Positions 45,331-53,420 of a stretch of 64,000 bases of DNA are shown one piece after another. The notes beneath the pieces were generated by a model. That model did not search any database, was not told where the DNA came from, and saw only the letters and a list, made by a program, of their open reading frames with translations. The position numbers were made by a program, and so were the translations under genes. Position 1 is the stretch's first letter. Every line of letters starts with the position of its first letter. This DNA comes from a bacterium. GTDB lineage: Bacteria > Pseudomonadota > Gammaproteobacteria > Burkholderiales > Thiobacillaceae. The DNA lies in NCBI GenBank assembly GCA_009772925.1, contig WOUQ01000007.1, positions 62,001-126,000 on the forward strand. The letters are read 5' to 3'.

Positions 45331-45563
45331 GCCGTTTCACCCGGCAATCTCAACCTGACGTCAATACCGAACCGGCTGCAGACGGACAGTACTTTTCCGA
45401 TCTGGGCTGTCGGTTTCCCTTGCTCCAGACCGTTAAGAAATGGCAAACTGACGTTGCATAGAGCAGCGGCATCGCGTTGAGTCAGTCCAGATTCCTTGCG
45501 GACAGCCCGAAGAATCTCCCCAAGCTCGACGACAGAAGAGATACCAACTTCCCTGTTTGCCAT
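45327..45563 (-). CDS. hipB: HipB-family antitoxin / repressor
   Basis: A 78-residue XRE-type HTH protein (RKESGLTQRDAAALCNVSLPFLNGLEQGK) with a short C-terminal strand, as in HipB. It would neutralise HipA and repress the operon. GGAGGGG lies before the ATG. Two identical AACGATCGTT palindromes lie upstream. Confidence 0.92.
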   Translation of the reverse strand: MANREVGISSVVELGEILRAVRKESGLTQRDAAALCNVSLPFLNGLEQGKPTAQIGKVLSVCSRFGIDVRLRLPGETA

Positions 45564-45582
45564 AGCCCCTCCGATAATGATA

Positions 45583-45642
45583 AACGATCGTTGAATTTTG
45601 CCTTGTATTAGCCCTCAATGCAAGGAAAACTAAACGATCGTT
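45583..45642 (-). promoter_or_regulatory. Paired operators of hipBA
   Basis: The 10-base palindrome AACGATCGTT occurs at 45583-45592 and 45633-45642, each inside TAAACGATCGTTGA. Their centres are 50 bases apart, about five helix turns, so two HipB dimers could sit on the same face and bend the DNA between them, as known for HipBA operators. Confidence 0.75.
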
Positions 45643-45689
45643 GATTGCAGCTGCTGGACCTGGCCTAGTGACGGTACAACCCTGACCGC

Positions 45690-45980
45690 TTACTTCTTTT
45701 TGGCTTGGGCGGCTACTTCCTGTTTGAAGGTGGCGCCCGCAGAGAACTTCGGTACCGTCGTTGCTGCGATCTTGATTTTCTCGCCGGTTTTCGGGTTCTT
45801 GCCTTCGCGAGCCGCGCGAGCTGCCGACTTGAAGGTACCAAAGCCCACCAGAGTCACCGAATCCCCCTTGGCGACAGCGGTCACAATTTCTTCGACCAGA
45901 ACATCCACGGCACGACCAGCGGCCGCCTTGGACAGATCAGCTTTGGTGGCCAGCGCTTCGATCAGCTCGGATTTGTTCAT
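45690..45980 (-). CDS. HU-family DNA-binding protein
   Basis: A 96-residue histone-like protein: MNKSELIEALATKADLS, the GFGTFKSAARAAREGKNPKTG segment that leads into the DNA-binding arm, and the C-terminal TFKQEVAA with a lysine tail. It bends and compacts DNA. As part of an ICE it may help recombination or oriT processing, or silence the element; the sequence does not say which. GGGAG precedes the ATG. Confidence 0.92.
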   Translation of the reverse strand: MNKSELIEALATKADLSKAAAGRAVDVLVEEIVTAVAKGDSVTLVGFGTFKSAARAAREGKNPKTGEKIKIAATTVPKFSAGATFKQEVAAQAKKK

Positions 45981-46021
45981 CGTGTTACTCCCTGTTGGTG
46001 ATTAAGGAAATTTGCATTTTC

Positions 46022-46438
46022 TCATCTTTGACGTGGTGCCTCACGTGAAAGTGCTCGTGATGCCGCGTCGAGGTCAATCCCCTCGGTCGGTGGCTGCCCG
46101 TTACGGCACAGATTGAGTTCGTAGCGGATGGCAAACGGAATCAGCTTCCCTTCCTGAGTTGGTACCGCATCTTGCATCAAGGTCGCCTCCAAGCGAGCAC
46201 AACCCGCTTCAGCAAATTTCGACAACGTTCTGACTTGAACCTTCACGGGGTTGGAGGAACGAGTCTGTGCCTTGAAAAAATCAGCCATTGGCCCGCTCAG
46301 ATCCCCGCCGGACCGACCATTGGGTGCATCGATTGCAGCAATCAAATGCTGCTTAAGATCGGCAGCAAGAATATCCTTGCTTCCCAGCAAAGCAAAAAAA
46401 CAGAGCGCCATCGTAAGTACGTTCAGAGGTCGATTCAT
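46022..46438 (-). CDS. Exported protein of unknown function in the transfer region
   Basis: A 138-residue protein with a signal peptide ending near LAA-DLK. Two cysteines (in AGCARLEA and NLCRNGQ) could form a disulfide in the periplasm. Its start overlaps the traN stop by 4 bases, so it is translated with the transfer genes and may be a small accessory of mating pair formation. I do not recognise the family. Confidence 0.65.
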   Translation of the reverse strand: MNRPLNVLTMALCFFALLGSKDILAADLKQHLIAAIDAPNGRSGGDLSGPMADFFKAQTRSSNPVKVQVRTLSKFAEAGCARLEATLMQDAVPTQEGKLIPFAIRYELNLCRNGQPPTEGIDLDAASRALSREAPRQR

Positions 46439-48516
46439 CGGTTGTAATAGCTGTTGACGCGTTGCTGGACAGTGCTTTGGACGTTCTGCCCCATGGATGA
46501 GGCGCTGGGAACACGCACACTGGAGGCAATTTCCTGGACGAACTCGCTCATATCGATCCGGGAAAAATCGAGCTGCTCGAACTCCGATGTTGTGAATCCA
46601 GAACAGTCCGGGCTCTCAGCGCTCCCCCAGCCTTTCCCGATCTGTCCCCTGCCCTGTTCATTGATGATCCTGGCCAGACGCGAGTTGAAGCAGCAATAGG
46701 ACTCGGTTTGCTCGATGCAAGTCCGAAGAATCGGGATCCGTGCCGAGCAGAATGAACCCACATGGACGCAAAGATTGGCGTCCCTGTGCATTGCCAGCAA
46801 CTGTTCCGATTGTTCGCAAGAGAGCAACTCGGACAGGAGTTGCAAGGCGACGGCAGCTGCCAAGGAATATGGATCGAAGTAGAAATTGAAGCTCCCTAGT
46901 GATCCGAGCGAGTAGATTGGTCCGCCTAGCAGACCGCTGGTCACGGTCCCGGTCGAGAACGTCAATCCGTAGAAGCTGAAGGATGGCTGGAAATTGGTTG
47001 GAGTAAAAAGTACCTCCGAGGAGATCATGGCTTGGGCGCCGGCCTCGATATAGCTCGTGTATTGGGGGTACATGAAGTCGAACATGTACTTGCTGCCGGC
47101 ATTCACCGCCAGTTGTCCGCCGGCAAAGGCTCCCTGAATGGTTGCCGACATCAGTACATTGTTGCTTCTGGCAGCACCGCCCCCGCCCTTCTTGCAACAA
47201 TTCACCAGGCCAAAGAGCTTCTTACGACACTGTTCCCCCACGCCCTTAAACAGTCGCTGATCGGCACCGTAGACGCCTGCTTCGCGTGCTGCCTCCATCG
47301 ACGCCATGGCCTTCCCGAAATCCTGATCGGCTGGATTACTGGTGTCGAAGCATCCGGTTCCACTTTGGCAAAATGATCGCTGATCGCATACCGTGCGCTG
47401 AGTCTGAGATGCCGGGGACGTCTGGCATGAATAGGTTCTTTCGCTCATGTCACAACTCCCGGAAGCCAACTGGTCAATACATTGGGATGAGACCTGCGTA
47501 CACCCCCGATCAATCAACTCCTGGCAATCGTTGGTCAGCGTCGTACCAGCACAGGTGTAATCCTCAGAACGAACCCAACAGGAATCTCCCGAGCTTTGTG
47601 CCCCAGCCGGCAAAGGGGATACGGAAGTCAGGCAGACCTGTAACCCATTGATCGTTTTGCAGGGCGTGCTATCGGTACAGGTCGTCGCTGCGTGGACGCA
47701 ATTGGTGCTTTGCGCGAATGAGGAGCACTGACTGGTATCCAGTGTGTTCGACGTGATGGTGTAGGATGTATTCAGTTCAACCACCGTCGGGGTGCTCGTC
47801 GAGGCCGTAACGTTGGTGCATTGATACCGTCGGGTATATTGGTTGCATGACCCGTCGAATGCCGTGCTGTCGCAGGTCGAACTGACCAGCGCACACCCTT
47901 CGGTTGCTTTGATGGCCGCGCAATAGTCGATGTGATTCTCGGCAATGCAGGAATAGTCATCCTGATAGCGCCAGCATGTAGCCGTAGAGTTGAGTCCACC
48001 CGCTGGCGGCGTCACACCGGCCAGACACACCGTCGCCCCGCTGGGATCGGCCTTGCATGACGTCGAATCGACACAGGTATGCGCCGCCAGGCGACAGCGG
48101 GAATTTTGAGCATAGCTGCTGCACTGGCTCGTATTCGCGGTATCCGTCGCCAGCGTGTAGGTGTTATCCAAGCGGACCGTGTTGGTGGGGGTTCCCTGGC
48201 TGGAGCCACACCTAAATGTCTTCGTGTACGTATTGCAGGTCCCATTGAAAGCGGTATCGCTACAGGTCGAGCTGGTTTGTCCGCAGCCAGCTGCTGTCAG
48301 TGCCGAACAGTAATCAATCGAATCGGGTTTGATGCAGGTGTAGTTATCCTGGAGCTCCCAACAGCCGCCTACGTCGGCCAATGTCACGACAACACCGGAT
48401 ATCGTCTTGCTTGGGGTGCTATCAACGCAGGTCGAACTTTCCAGTCGACAATCGCCGGCAACCGCCTGGCTCACGAAAGCCATGAGAAGAAGAGCCAAAA
48501 ACGTCAGTGTCCTCAT
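46435..48516 (-). CDS. traN: TraN-like mating-pair stabilisation protein
   Basis: TraN is the outer-membrane protein that stabilises contact with the recipient in F-type conjugation. This 693-residue product has a signal peptide (ending near AVA-GDC) and is very rich in cysteine. Three or more tandem modules of about 110 residues can be aligned (CRLESSTCVDSTPSKTISG / CRLAAHTCVDSTSCK / CVHAATTCTDSTPCKTING, each with a later DYTC/DYSC). The C-terminal third (FKGVGEQCRKKLFGLVNCC) is the conserved TraN part. The ATG at 48516 overlaps the previous stop (TAATG). Confidence 0.85.
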   Translation of the reverse strand: MRTLTFLALLLMAFVSQAVAGDCRLESSTCVDSTPSKTISGVVVTLADVGGCWELQDNYTCIKPDSIDYCSALTAAGCGQTSSTCSDTAFNGTCNTYTKTFRCGSSQGTPTNTVRLDNTYTLATDTANTSQCSSYAQNSRCRLAAHTCVDSTSCKADPSGATVCLAGVTPPAGGLNSTATCWRYQDDYSCIAENHIDYCAAIKATEGCALVSSTCDSTAFDGSCNQYTRRYQCTNVTASTSTPTVVELNTSYTITSNTLDTSQCSSFAQSTNCVHAATTCTDSTPCKTINGLQVCLTSVSPLPAGAQSSGDSCWVRSEDYTCAGTTLTNDCQELIDRGCTQVSSQCIDQLASGSCDMSERTYSCQTSPASQTQRTVCDQRSFCQSGTGCFDTSNPADQDFGKAMASMEAAREAGVYGADQRLFKGVGEQCRKKLFGLVNCCKKGGGGAARSNNVLMSATIQGAFAGGQLAVNAGSKYMFDFMYPQYTSYIEAGAQAMISSEVLFTPTNFQPSFSFYGLTFSTGTVTSGLLGGPIYSLGSLGSFNFYFDPYSLAAAVALQLLSELLSCEQSEQLLAMHRDANLCVHVGSFCSARIPILRTCIEQTESYCCFNSRLARIINEQGRGQIGKGWGSAESPDCSGFTTSEFEQLDFSRIDMSEFVQEIASSVRVPSASSMGQNVQSTVQQRVNSYYNR

Positions 48517-49715
48517 TACCGTGCCCGCTGCTGCAGAGTGGCGCACTCATTGGATGTCCAACTGCTGACGGTTTTTGACATCGGCAATTGGAGTGGCGCC
48601 CCAGTGCCAGTTCCTCCTGAGGAATTGCACCCAGAGCTGACATTACGCATTGAAGGCGTGCAGGTCGTTGAGCTGCAGCTGACGCTGAAATACACATAGA
48701 GATTGCAGCCGAACCCGAGGTTGCTGACGTAATAGTCGGTAACCGACTGCCCTGGAGCCACCGCAACCGGGAACCGGCCGTAACTCCCGTCCCATGGATA
48801 GCCGATCCAGTTGTAATCGTAGCGATTCACACCATCGTAGGATCGGTAAGGTTCCACCACATACGACCGGCCATCGCTTCCGCAGAAGATGTTCATGGCC
48901 ATGTACGGGTCTACGCACCAGCTGCAATCCATGAACGCGGCCCTTCCCAGCCAGGCGCCGGGCGTGCATTGGCCAAACCCGACTGTGGCCGAGACTCCGC
49001 GCCGACAGCTCAACGTTTCATATCCCTGCACCGTCTGGTTGCATTGATAGTTGTAGCTGGTGTTCACCGCAATCTGCCGACCGATGTAGCAGGTGGCATT
49101 GCTGAGCGTTTGCATCTGCTCGACACATTGGTACAGATGATGTTGATCGACGGCGATCTGGCGGGCAGTCGAACAGAAATTACTGCTCACGGGCCGGTAC
49201 TCGGTACAGACCTCTGTCGAAAACGTCGCCGGCGTGGTCTCCGTCACCACACGGCACTGCTCCGTAGTTGCCCCGATATTGACGCCAGTGACCTGCAGGG
49301 TTGGGTTGCTGGCGATGGAATTGGCACGACCGATCAGAGGATCGGTGGCACGATCAATCGAGAAGGCTGGCCTCACGCTCGGGTTGCGCGCCACAAAATT
49401 CACTGCATCACACTCCTGCCGCCGATAGGCGTCGGCATCCGGCACTTGGCTAGCGCAGTCCGTAACCTTTGTGACACCGGGTCCAGATAGCTGCCCCTGC
49501 CCGCCTTGGAACAACTGAGTTTGCGTGGCGCTCTGCCCGTAACCTGGAACCATGGACGCGGCATTCCCGCTACCGATTCCCTGAAAGGCACCATTGATCG
49601 AGCCTGATCCAAGCGCCCTGCCATCAGTGAATGCCGTACCTGCGTCGTAGCCCTGTGCTACCGCGTTGGTCGCGGTCGCCATGAAAACCATGCACCAGAC
49701 AAATAGGTACCTCAC
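48516..49715 (-). CDS. Second TraN-like / cysteine-rich transfer protein
   Basis: A 399-residue exported protein (signal peptide ending near AVA-QGY). After a glycine-rich segment it has DCASQVPDADAYRRQECDAVNF and IASNPTLQV, which resemble the N-terminal half of long TraN proteins, then a cysteine-rich region. Together with the next gene it covers the length of one large TraN, so TraN seems divided into two separately exported proteins. Both have their own signal peptides, which speaks against a simple frameshift. Its start overlaps the trbC stop by 4 bases. Confidence 0.7.
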   Translation of the reverse strand: MRYLFVWCMVFMATATNAVAQGYDAGTAFTDGRALGSGSINGAFQGIGSGNAASMVPGYGQSATQTQLFQGGQGQLSGPGVTKVTDCASQVPDADAYRRQECDAVNFVARNPSVRPAFSIDRATDPLIGRANSIASNPTLQVTGVNIGATTEQCRVVTETTPATFSTEVCTEYRPVSSNFCSTARQIAVDQHHLYQCVEQMQTLSNATCYIGRQIAVNTSYNYQCNQTVQGYETLSCRRGVSATVGFGQCTPGAWLGRAAFMDCSWCVDPYMAMNIFCGSDGRSYVVEPYRSYDGVNRYDYNWIGYPWDGSYGRFPVAVAPGQSVTDYYVSNLGFGCNLYVYFSVSCSSTTCTPSMRNVSSGCNSSGGTGTGAPLQLPMSKTVSSWTSNECATLQQRAR

Positions 49716-50413
49716 GGACGAGGCCCAGCCAATCTTGCGGCATAGCGCCTTGCCGCTTCTGCCCAGTTCGGTGCTTGGCGTTCAATGAGATCAAGGGCGT
49801 AGTCTTGACCAACGTCGCCATCAACCTTGATATAGCTTGCCGGAGCAGCGCATCCGTCCTCACCAATCTTGGTCGCTTGCCCGGACCGGGCGATTACCAA
49901 CGCCGGTACTTGAGCCACCTTGAACTGTTTGAAGGCTGGGGGATGAATAATGGCTGTGACATTTCTCTTCCCGACCAAGGCGGCCAGTTCCTCCCCCATT
50001 CGGCTCAGGGAGTTGCCTTTGAGACCGCGAAGGACGAGGACGGCGCCCGACTTTTCCGACTGGGCGACGATTCGCTCAAGCGCTTCCTTCGGCATCGAGA
50101 ACGAGACGAAGACCATCAGCTCAGGGATGTCAGATGGGATTTCTGACCTGGGCGAAGACGCATGGCGATAGGACTCTGCGATCTGGGAAATGTCCGGACT
50201 CTTAGCTACTGGCTTCGGTAATGCGTCAGTTTTCGGCACAGACAACGGATTCGCTATTCTTGCCGGCCCCATCCCCTTAAGAGCCTCCTCCATGCGTTGC
50301 CGCGCCACGCGCATGTCGCCATCGCTTGGCAGCACAGCCTGCGCCCATGCAATGCTCGACACTGAACACGCAATTGAAGCTGCGATGAGTACGCCGCATG
50401 GATATTGATTCAT
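49712..50413 (-). CDS. trbC: F-type pilus assembly protein TrbC
   Basis: TrbC of F-type systems is a periplasmic pilus-assembly factor with a thioredoxin-like fold. From the ATG at 50413 the product has 233 residues and a signal peptide (ending near AWA-QAV). Family segments are LMVFVSFSMPKEALERIVAQ, LVLRGLKGNS and VAQVPALVI. The larger open frame upstream of 50413 lies over traU and is not coding. It starts 5 bases after the traU stop. Confidence 0.88.
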   Translation of the reverse strand: MNQYPCGVLIAASIACSVSSIAWAQAVLPSDGDMRVARQRMEEALKGMGPARIANPLSVPKTDALPKPVAKSPDISQIAESYRHASSPRSEIPSDIPELMVFVSFSMPKEALERIVAQSEKSGAVLVLRGLKGNSLSRMGEELAALVGKRNVTAIIHPPAFKQFKVAQVPALVIARSGQATKIGEDGCAAPASYIKVDGDVGQDYALDLIERQAPNWAEAARRYAARLAGPRP

Positions 50414-50417
50414 GGTT

Positions 50418-51434
50418 TCAAAAGGCCCCTTGGCAGCAGTTGCGTTTTCGAAAAACCATGTAGGCGAAGTCCTCGCCTTCAAAAGGGTATTCCTTGCCTG
50501 CCCCCCAAAGGACCGTCGATCGCCCCAGAGGCTGGCAACATTTGCCAGCGATCTTCGCCGTCTGCGGGATCGGGTACAGCATCTGGTACTTGTAGCCGGT
50601 CTTGTCCATGATCGGCTGCGGGTAATAGCCACAGAGCCCGTCCTCGCCGGATGCCGCCCACATCAGCCCCTCGCGATGCATCTTCGCAATCAGGCGGGTC
50701 ATCTCCAGACTAGATGCCTGGACACCGCCAATATGTGCTTGCACGTTTCCGTTAAGTGGATAGAGGCTTCCTTGGCATCCCGCGCACCAGAACAAGGTGT
50801 TCAGTGGGAACCCCACTGTTGCCGCAACACAATCCGCAGCACAGGCAGCACGGGCCGGCAGATTGCCGAACAGAGCGACATCTGGATTAAAAATGAACGT
50901 CAGTTCATCGTCGTGCCACATTGGATCGAGTTCGGTGAGGTAGGCCACATCGAAGGAACTCTGCTCCAGACAGGCATTGTCGAAGATGGCTTCCAGCCAG
51001 AAGATGATTGGGTCGACATACCAATGCACCTGATAGAAGGACGAGGTCGAGGTGCTGTCCTGGCTGAAGCGCGAACCTCGCGGCGCATCAAACCCGGGGT
51101 TCAGTTCAACGCCGCCGAGACTGGTCATGCAAAACGGCCGACGCACGACATCCACGCGACGAACCGGTTCCCAGAAGCTGACCTTGAACCCCACCCGCAA
51201 TTGCGACGGGCACATGCAAACTGGGGAGCCGCCAGGGTTGGGTGTGTCTTCCTGCCCCATGGATACCAGGTCATGGCCACCGAACCGGATGGGGAGCATG
51301 CAACTCCAGCAGATATCCGTGATCGGGTTCGCAAACCGGCCGCTACAGGTCGCCGTTGCATACGCTGGCAGCGATGACCCTCCAGCGGCAATGGCGAGTA
51401 CGAGGATGCGCGCGAATTCACGGAAGGACTTCAT
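50418..51434 (-). CDS. traU: Conjugal transfer protein TraU
   Basis: TraU is a periplasmic protein needed for DNA transfer in F-type systems. The 338-residue product has a signal peptide (ending near AYA-TAT) and the family's conserved cysteines: ITDICWSCMLPI, CMCPSQLRVGF, RPFCM, WCAGCQGSLYP, GKCCQPLG and CC near the C-terminus. Its start overlaps the end of traW by 17 bases. The order traW-traU-trbC-traN matches F and SXT-like elements. Confidence 0.95.
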   Translation of the reverse strand: MKSFREFARILVLAIAAGGSSLPAYATATCSGRFANPITDICWSCMLPIRFGGHDLVSMGQEDTPNPGGSPVCMCPSQLRVGFKVSFWEPVRRVDVVRRPFCMTSLGGVELNPGFDAPRGSRFSQDSTSTSSFYQVHWYVDPIIFWLEAIFDNACLEQSSFDVAYLTELDPMWHDDELTFIFNPDVALFGNLPARAACAADCVAATVGFPLNTLFWCAGCQGSLYPLNGNVQAHIGGVQASSLEMTRLIAKMHREGLMWAASGEDGLCGYYPQPIMDKTGYKYQMLYPIPQTAKIAGKCCQPLGRSTVLWGAGKEYPFEGEDFAYMVFRKRNCCQGAF

Positions 51435-52041
51435 CGACCCTTAACCTCTTCCCGTCTTGAGTCACGACGGCTGGCACCTGATGAATGCCCAGGCGGCGAA
51501 CCAGTGTCCCGCCCTGGTCATAGAAAACCCGGCGTTTCCAGTCACGCATGAGATTCAATGGCTCGCCGGCGACCAAAATCGGCTTTACTGCTCGATCTTG
51601 ATTCCGCAACAGCTGCCGGGCGAAGGAGACCTGCCGTCTATCCCTGCCATCAAAGAAGACGAGCTTTTCGCGAAGAGATACATGATCTAGTGGATTCACC
51701 TTCAGTCCGCGCGCGAACAGAAGCGCGCCATCGGCACCACGGATGTCCCGATCCAGCGTCCATGTCGGGTCGATGAAATAAGTGCGTTTGGCCGCTGTCG
51801 CCTTAATACCGGGGACAGGCTTTGGCTTCTCGATAGCTCCGACTACGCGATCGCGATATTCGCCTTGCTTCCGGGCAAGATCGCCGGATTTTTCCATCCG
51901 ACCGAGTCGTGACTGGATGACTTCCAGCAGATCCGCTTCGGCAATATCGTAGGTCGGCCCGACGACACCGAGTTCTTCAGCGTGTGCGATAGGCATCAAG
52001 CTGAAAAGCAGCATGGCGAGGAGTTGGGCATGAATCGACAT
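51418..52041 (-). CDS. traW: Type-F pilus assembly protein TraW
   Basis: TraW acts in the periplasm with TrbC and TraU in F-pilus assembly. From the ATG at 52041 it has 207 residues and a signal peptide (ending near AHA-EEL). Family segments are GPTYDIAEADLLEVI, RTYFIDPTWTLDRDI and VNPLDHVSL. The C-terminus resembles thioredoxin-like TrbC (RLGIHQVPAVVTQDGKRLRV), as known for fused TraW-TrbC domain proteins. The open frame upstream of 52041 lacks family likeness. Confidence 0.9.
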   Translation of the reverse strand: MSIHAQLLAMLLFSLMPIAHAEELGVVGPTYDIAEADLLEVIQSRLGRMEKSGDLARKQGEYRDRVVGAIEKPKPVPGIKATAAKRTYFIDPTWTLDRDIRGADGALLFARGLKVNPLDHVSLREKLVFFDGRDRRQVSFARQLLRNQDRAVKPILVAGEPLNLMRDWKRRVFYDQGGTLVRRLGIHQVPAVVTQDGKRLRVDEVLP

Positions 52042-52081
52042 GAGGATCGATTCTGGTCGCACGGTCGCGACGATGGCTTTT

Positions 52082-52109
52082 GAAATGCGCCTTTTTCGGG
52101 CGCATTTCG
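52082..52109 (-). promoter_or_regulatory. Hairpin with CGAAATGCGCCC box upstream of traW
   Basis: GAAATGCGCC and GGCGCATTTC pair perfectly about 40-67 bases upstream of the traW ATG. The 12-base box GGGCGCATTTCG at 52098-52109 occurs again, inverted, at 56321-56332 upstream of traF. It may be a binding site for a regulator of transfer genes. The remaining gap to 52197 shows only the ribosome binding site of the next gene. Confidence 0.4.
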
Positions 52110-52197
52110 GCACCGCAAGTCACATCAGCTTCAATGCGTCTTCAATAATCAGGACATGCTGCGGTAGCATCGCATCTGACCTTGGAGGGAGCAATCG

Positions 52198-52539
52198 GTG
52201 GCGTTGCCAGTACTGACCAAACGGTTGGTTGAAATCAAACTCGGAGCTTACTGCGAGAAGAGAATTCCGCACCATGCACGGGATCAGGTGAGGTTGAGTT
52301 ACGTCATTCGCGGAAACAGCGTGACGCTCAATGAAGAACGTATTGCGTTTTCACAGCCGGGGACGTGGGTGACCGTTCCTATCGCTCAATTTCGGTATGA
52401 AGATAATGGCAGCTGGGGTCTTTTCTGCTCGGACAGAAACTCGAAGTGGCATCGATATCACCAAGCAAAGCCGTCTCGTGACCTCGACACTCTGCTTGCG
52501 GCCCTGGATGCCGATCAGACAGGAATTTTCTGGGGCTAA
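52198..52539 (+). CDS. DUF3024 domain protein
   Basis: A 113-residue protein matching DUF3024: VRLSYVIRGNSVTLNEE, IAQFRYEDNG, WGLFCSDRNSKWHRYH and the strongly conserved end LLAALDADQTGIFWG. It starts at a GTG (52198) with GGAGGGAG upstream. It is the only + strand gene in the transfer block, so it is probably a cargo gene with its own promoter. Function unknown. Confidence 0.8.
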   Translation: MALPVLTKRLVEIKLGAYCEKRIPHHARDQVRLSYVIRGNSVTLNEERIAFSQPGTWVTVPIAQFRYEDNGSWGLFCSDRNSKWHRYHQAKPSRDLDTLLAALDADQTGIFWG

Positions 52540-53408
52540 GTCGGGGTAGATCGACTCTCGGTCGCTTGTTCGCCGCGGGGTGACCTGGAGGGAGAGCATC
52601 GCTCGCGGATGGATTTCCAGCCGTTCCCGGCGGCAACCGCCTCCCGCAGAATATCCACATACTCGGCACCATGTACCCGCTCGTCCGGCGGCATCGCCCC
52701 GTCCGCAAGCTCTGACAGAAGCCGGTTTCGAGTTGAACGAGTTTTGCCAAGCTCAAGAATTCGGCTGTAAGCCTCGCAGGCATAGGCAAACGTTTCTCGT
52801 TTGGCGAAATCAATCTCGAGCAGCCACTCCCGATGACGAGTCGCGTTCAGCCCGAGCGTTTCTCGCTTGCAGTTGTGAAAAATGTGGGCAGCCTCGTGAA
52901 CCACATAATCGTCGAAGCGGTTGTTGGCATCAAAATACTCGACGGAAACGTAGCAGGTCGTCTCTTCGCTCAGGCCAACAATATTTGGCGCATCGACGGA
53001 GAGCCGTTTTGCATCAAAGCTTGTGAGGTAAAGATTTGCCAGATTCCACGCTGTCTTGAGCCACGGCGTTTTTTCGAGAGTACTTGCTATCGTCGCCGGC
53101 GTGAGAAAGACAATAGACCGCTCAAGCCTTTCGAGGATGATCATGCGTTCTCGCTGCGGGAACAGCCCTTGCACCATGGGCGCAAGTTTCGCGTGGGCGA
53201 ACACCTTCAAGTCGGCATTTTCGAGGAATGCGGGGACGGCTGCACACCCGGTCCGCTGCAGTACCTCTGAAATGAGTGCGCAACGCAGTGCAGCACTTCC
53301 GCACGTCGCACGCTCCACGAACGTATCGCCTGGCCAAGTCTCAAAGCCGTTGTCGTAGTGGCCGCTGGCAAGAAAGCGATCAACTTCTGTTCGCTGGAGC
53401 GTGTGCAT
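52536..53408 (-). CDS. Putative zincin-like protein (HEAAH motif) next to the relaxase
   Basis: A 290-residue protein of unknown family. Residues around 166 carry HEAAHIFHN, the HExxH zinc motif of metallopeptidases, and further acidic and histidine residues (NATRHREWLLEIDF) follow within 30 residues as possible third ligands. There is no signal peptide, so it should act in the cytoplasm. It lies 12 bases after the relaxase gene on the same strand and overlaps the DUF3024 gene end by 4 bases. A peptidase role is inferred from the motif alone. Confidence 0.6.
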   Translation of the reverse strand: MHTLQRTEVDRFLASGHYDNGFETWPGDTFVERATCGSAALRCALISEVLQRTGCAAVPAFLENADLKVFAHAKLAPMVQGLFPQRERMIILERLERSIVFLTPATIASTLEKTPWLKTAWNLANLYLTSFDAKRLSVDAPNIVGLSEETTCYVSVEYFDANNRFDDYVVHEAAHIFHNCKRETLGLNATRHREWLLEIDFAKRETFAYACEAYSRILELGKTRSTRNRLLSELADGAMPPDERVHGAEYVDILREAVAAGNGWKSIRERCSPSRSPRGEQATESRSTPT

Positions 53409-53420
53409 TCTCTGAATAAT

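Noticed and set aside
46435-49715. A frameshifted single traN
   Set aside because: Both halves have their own convincing signal peptides and the genes are joined by a TAATG overlap, so two genes are more likely.
49712-50632. A longer TrbC starting at 50632
   Set aside because: The added 73 residues lie over the end of traU, are arginine-rich and come before a clear signal peptide at 50413.
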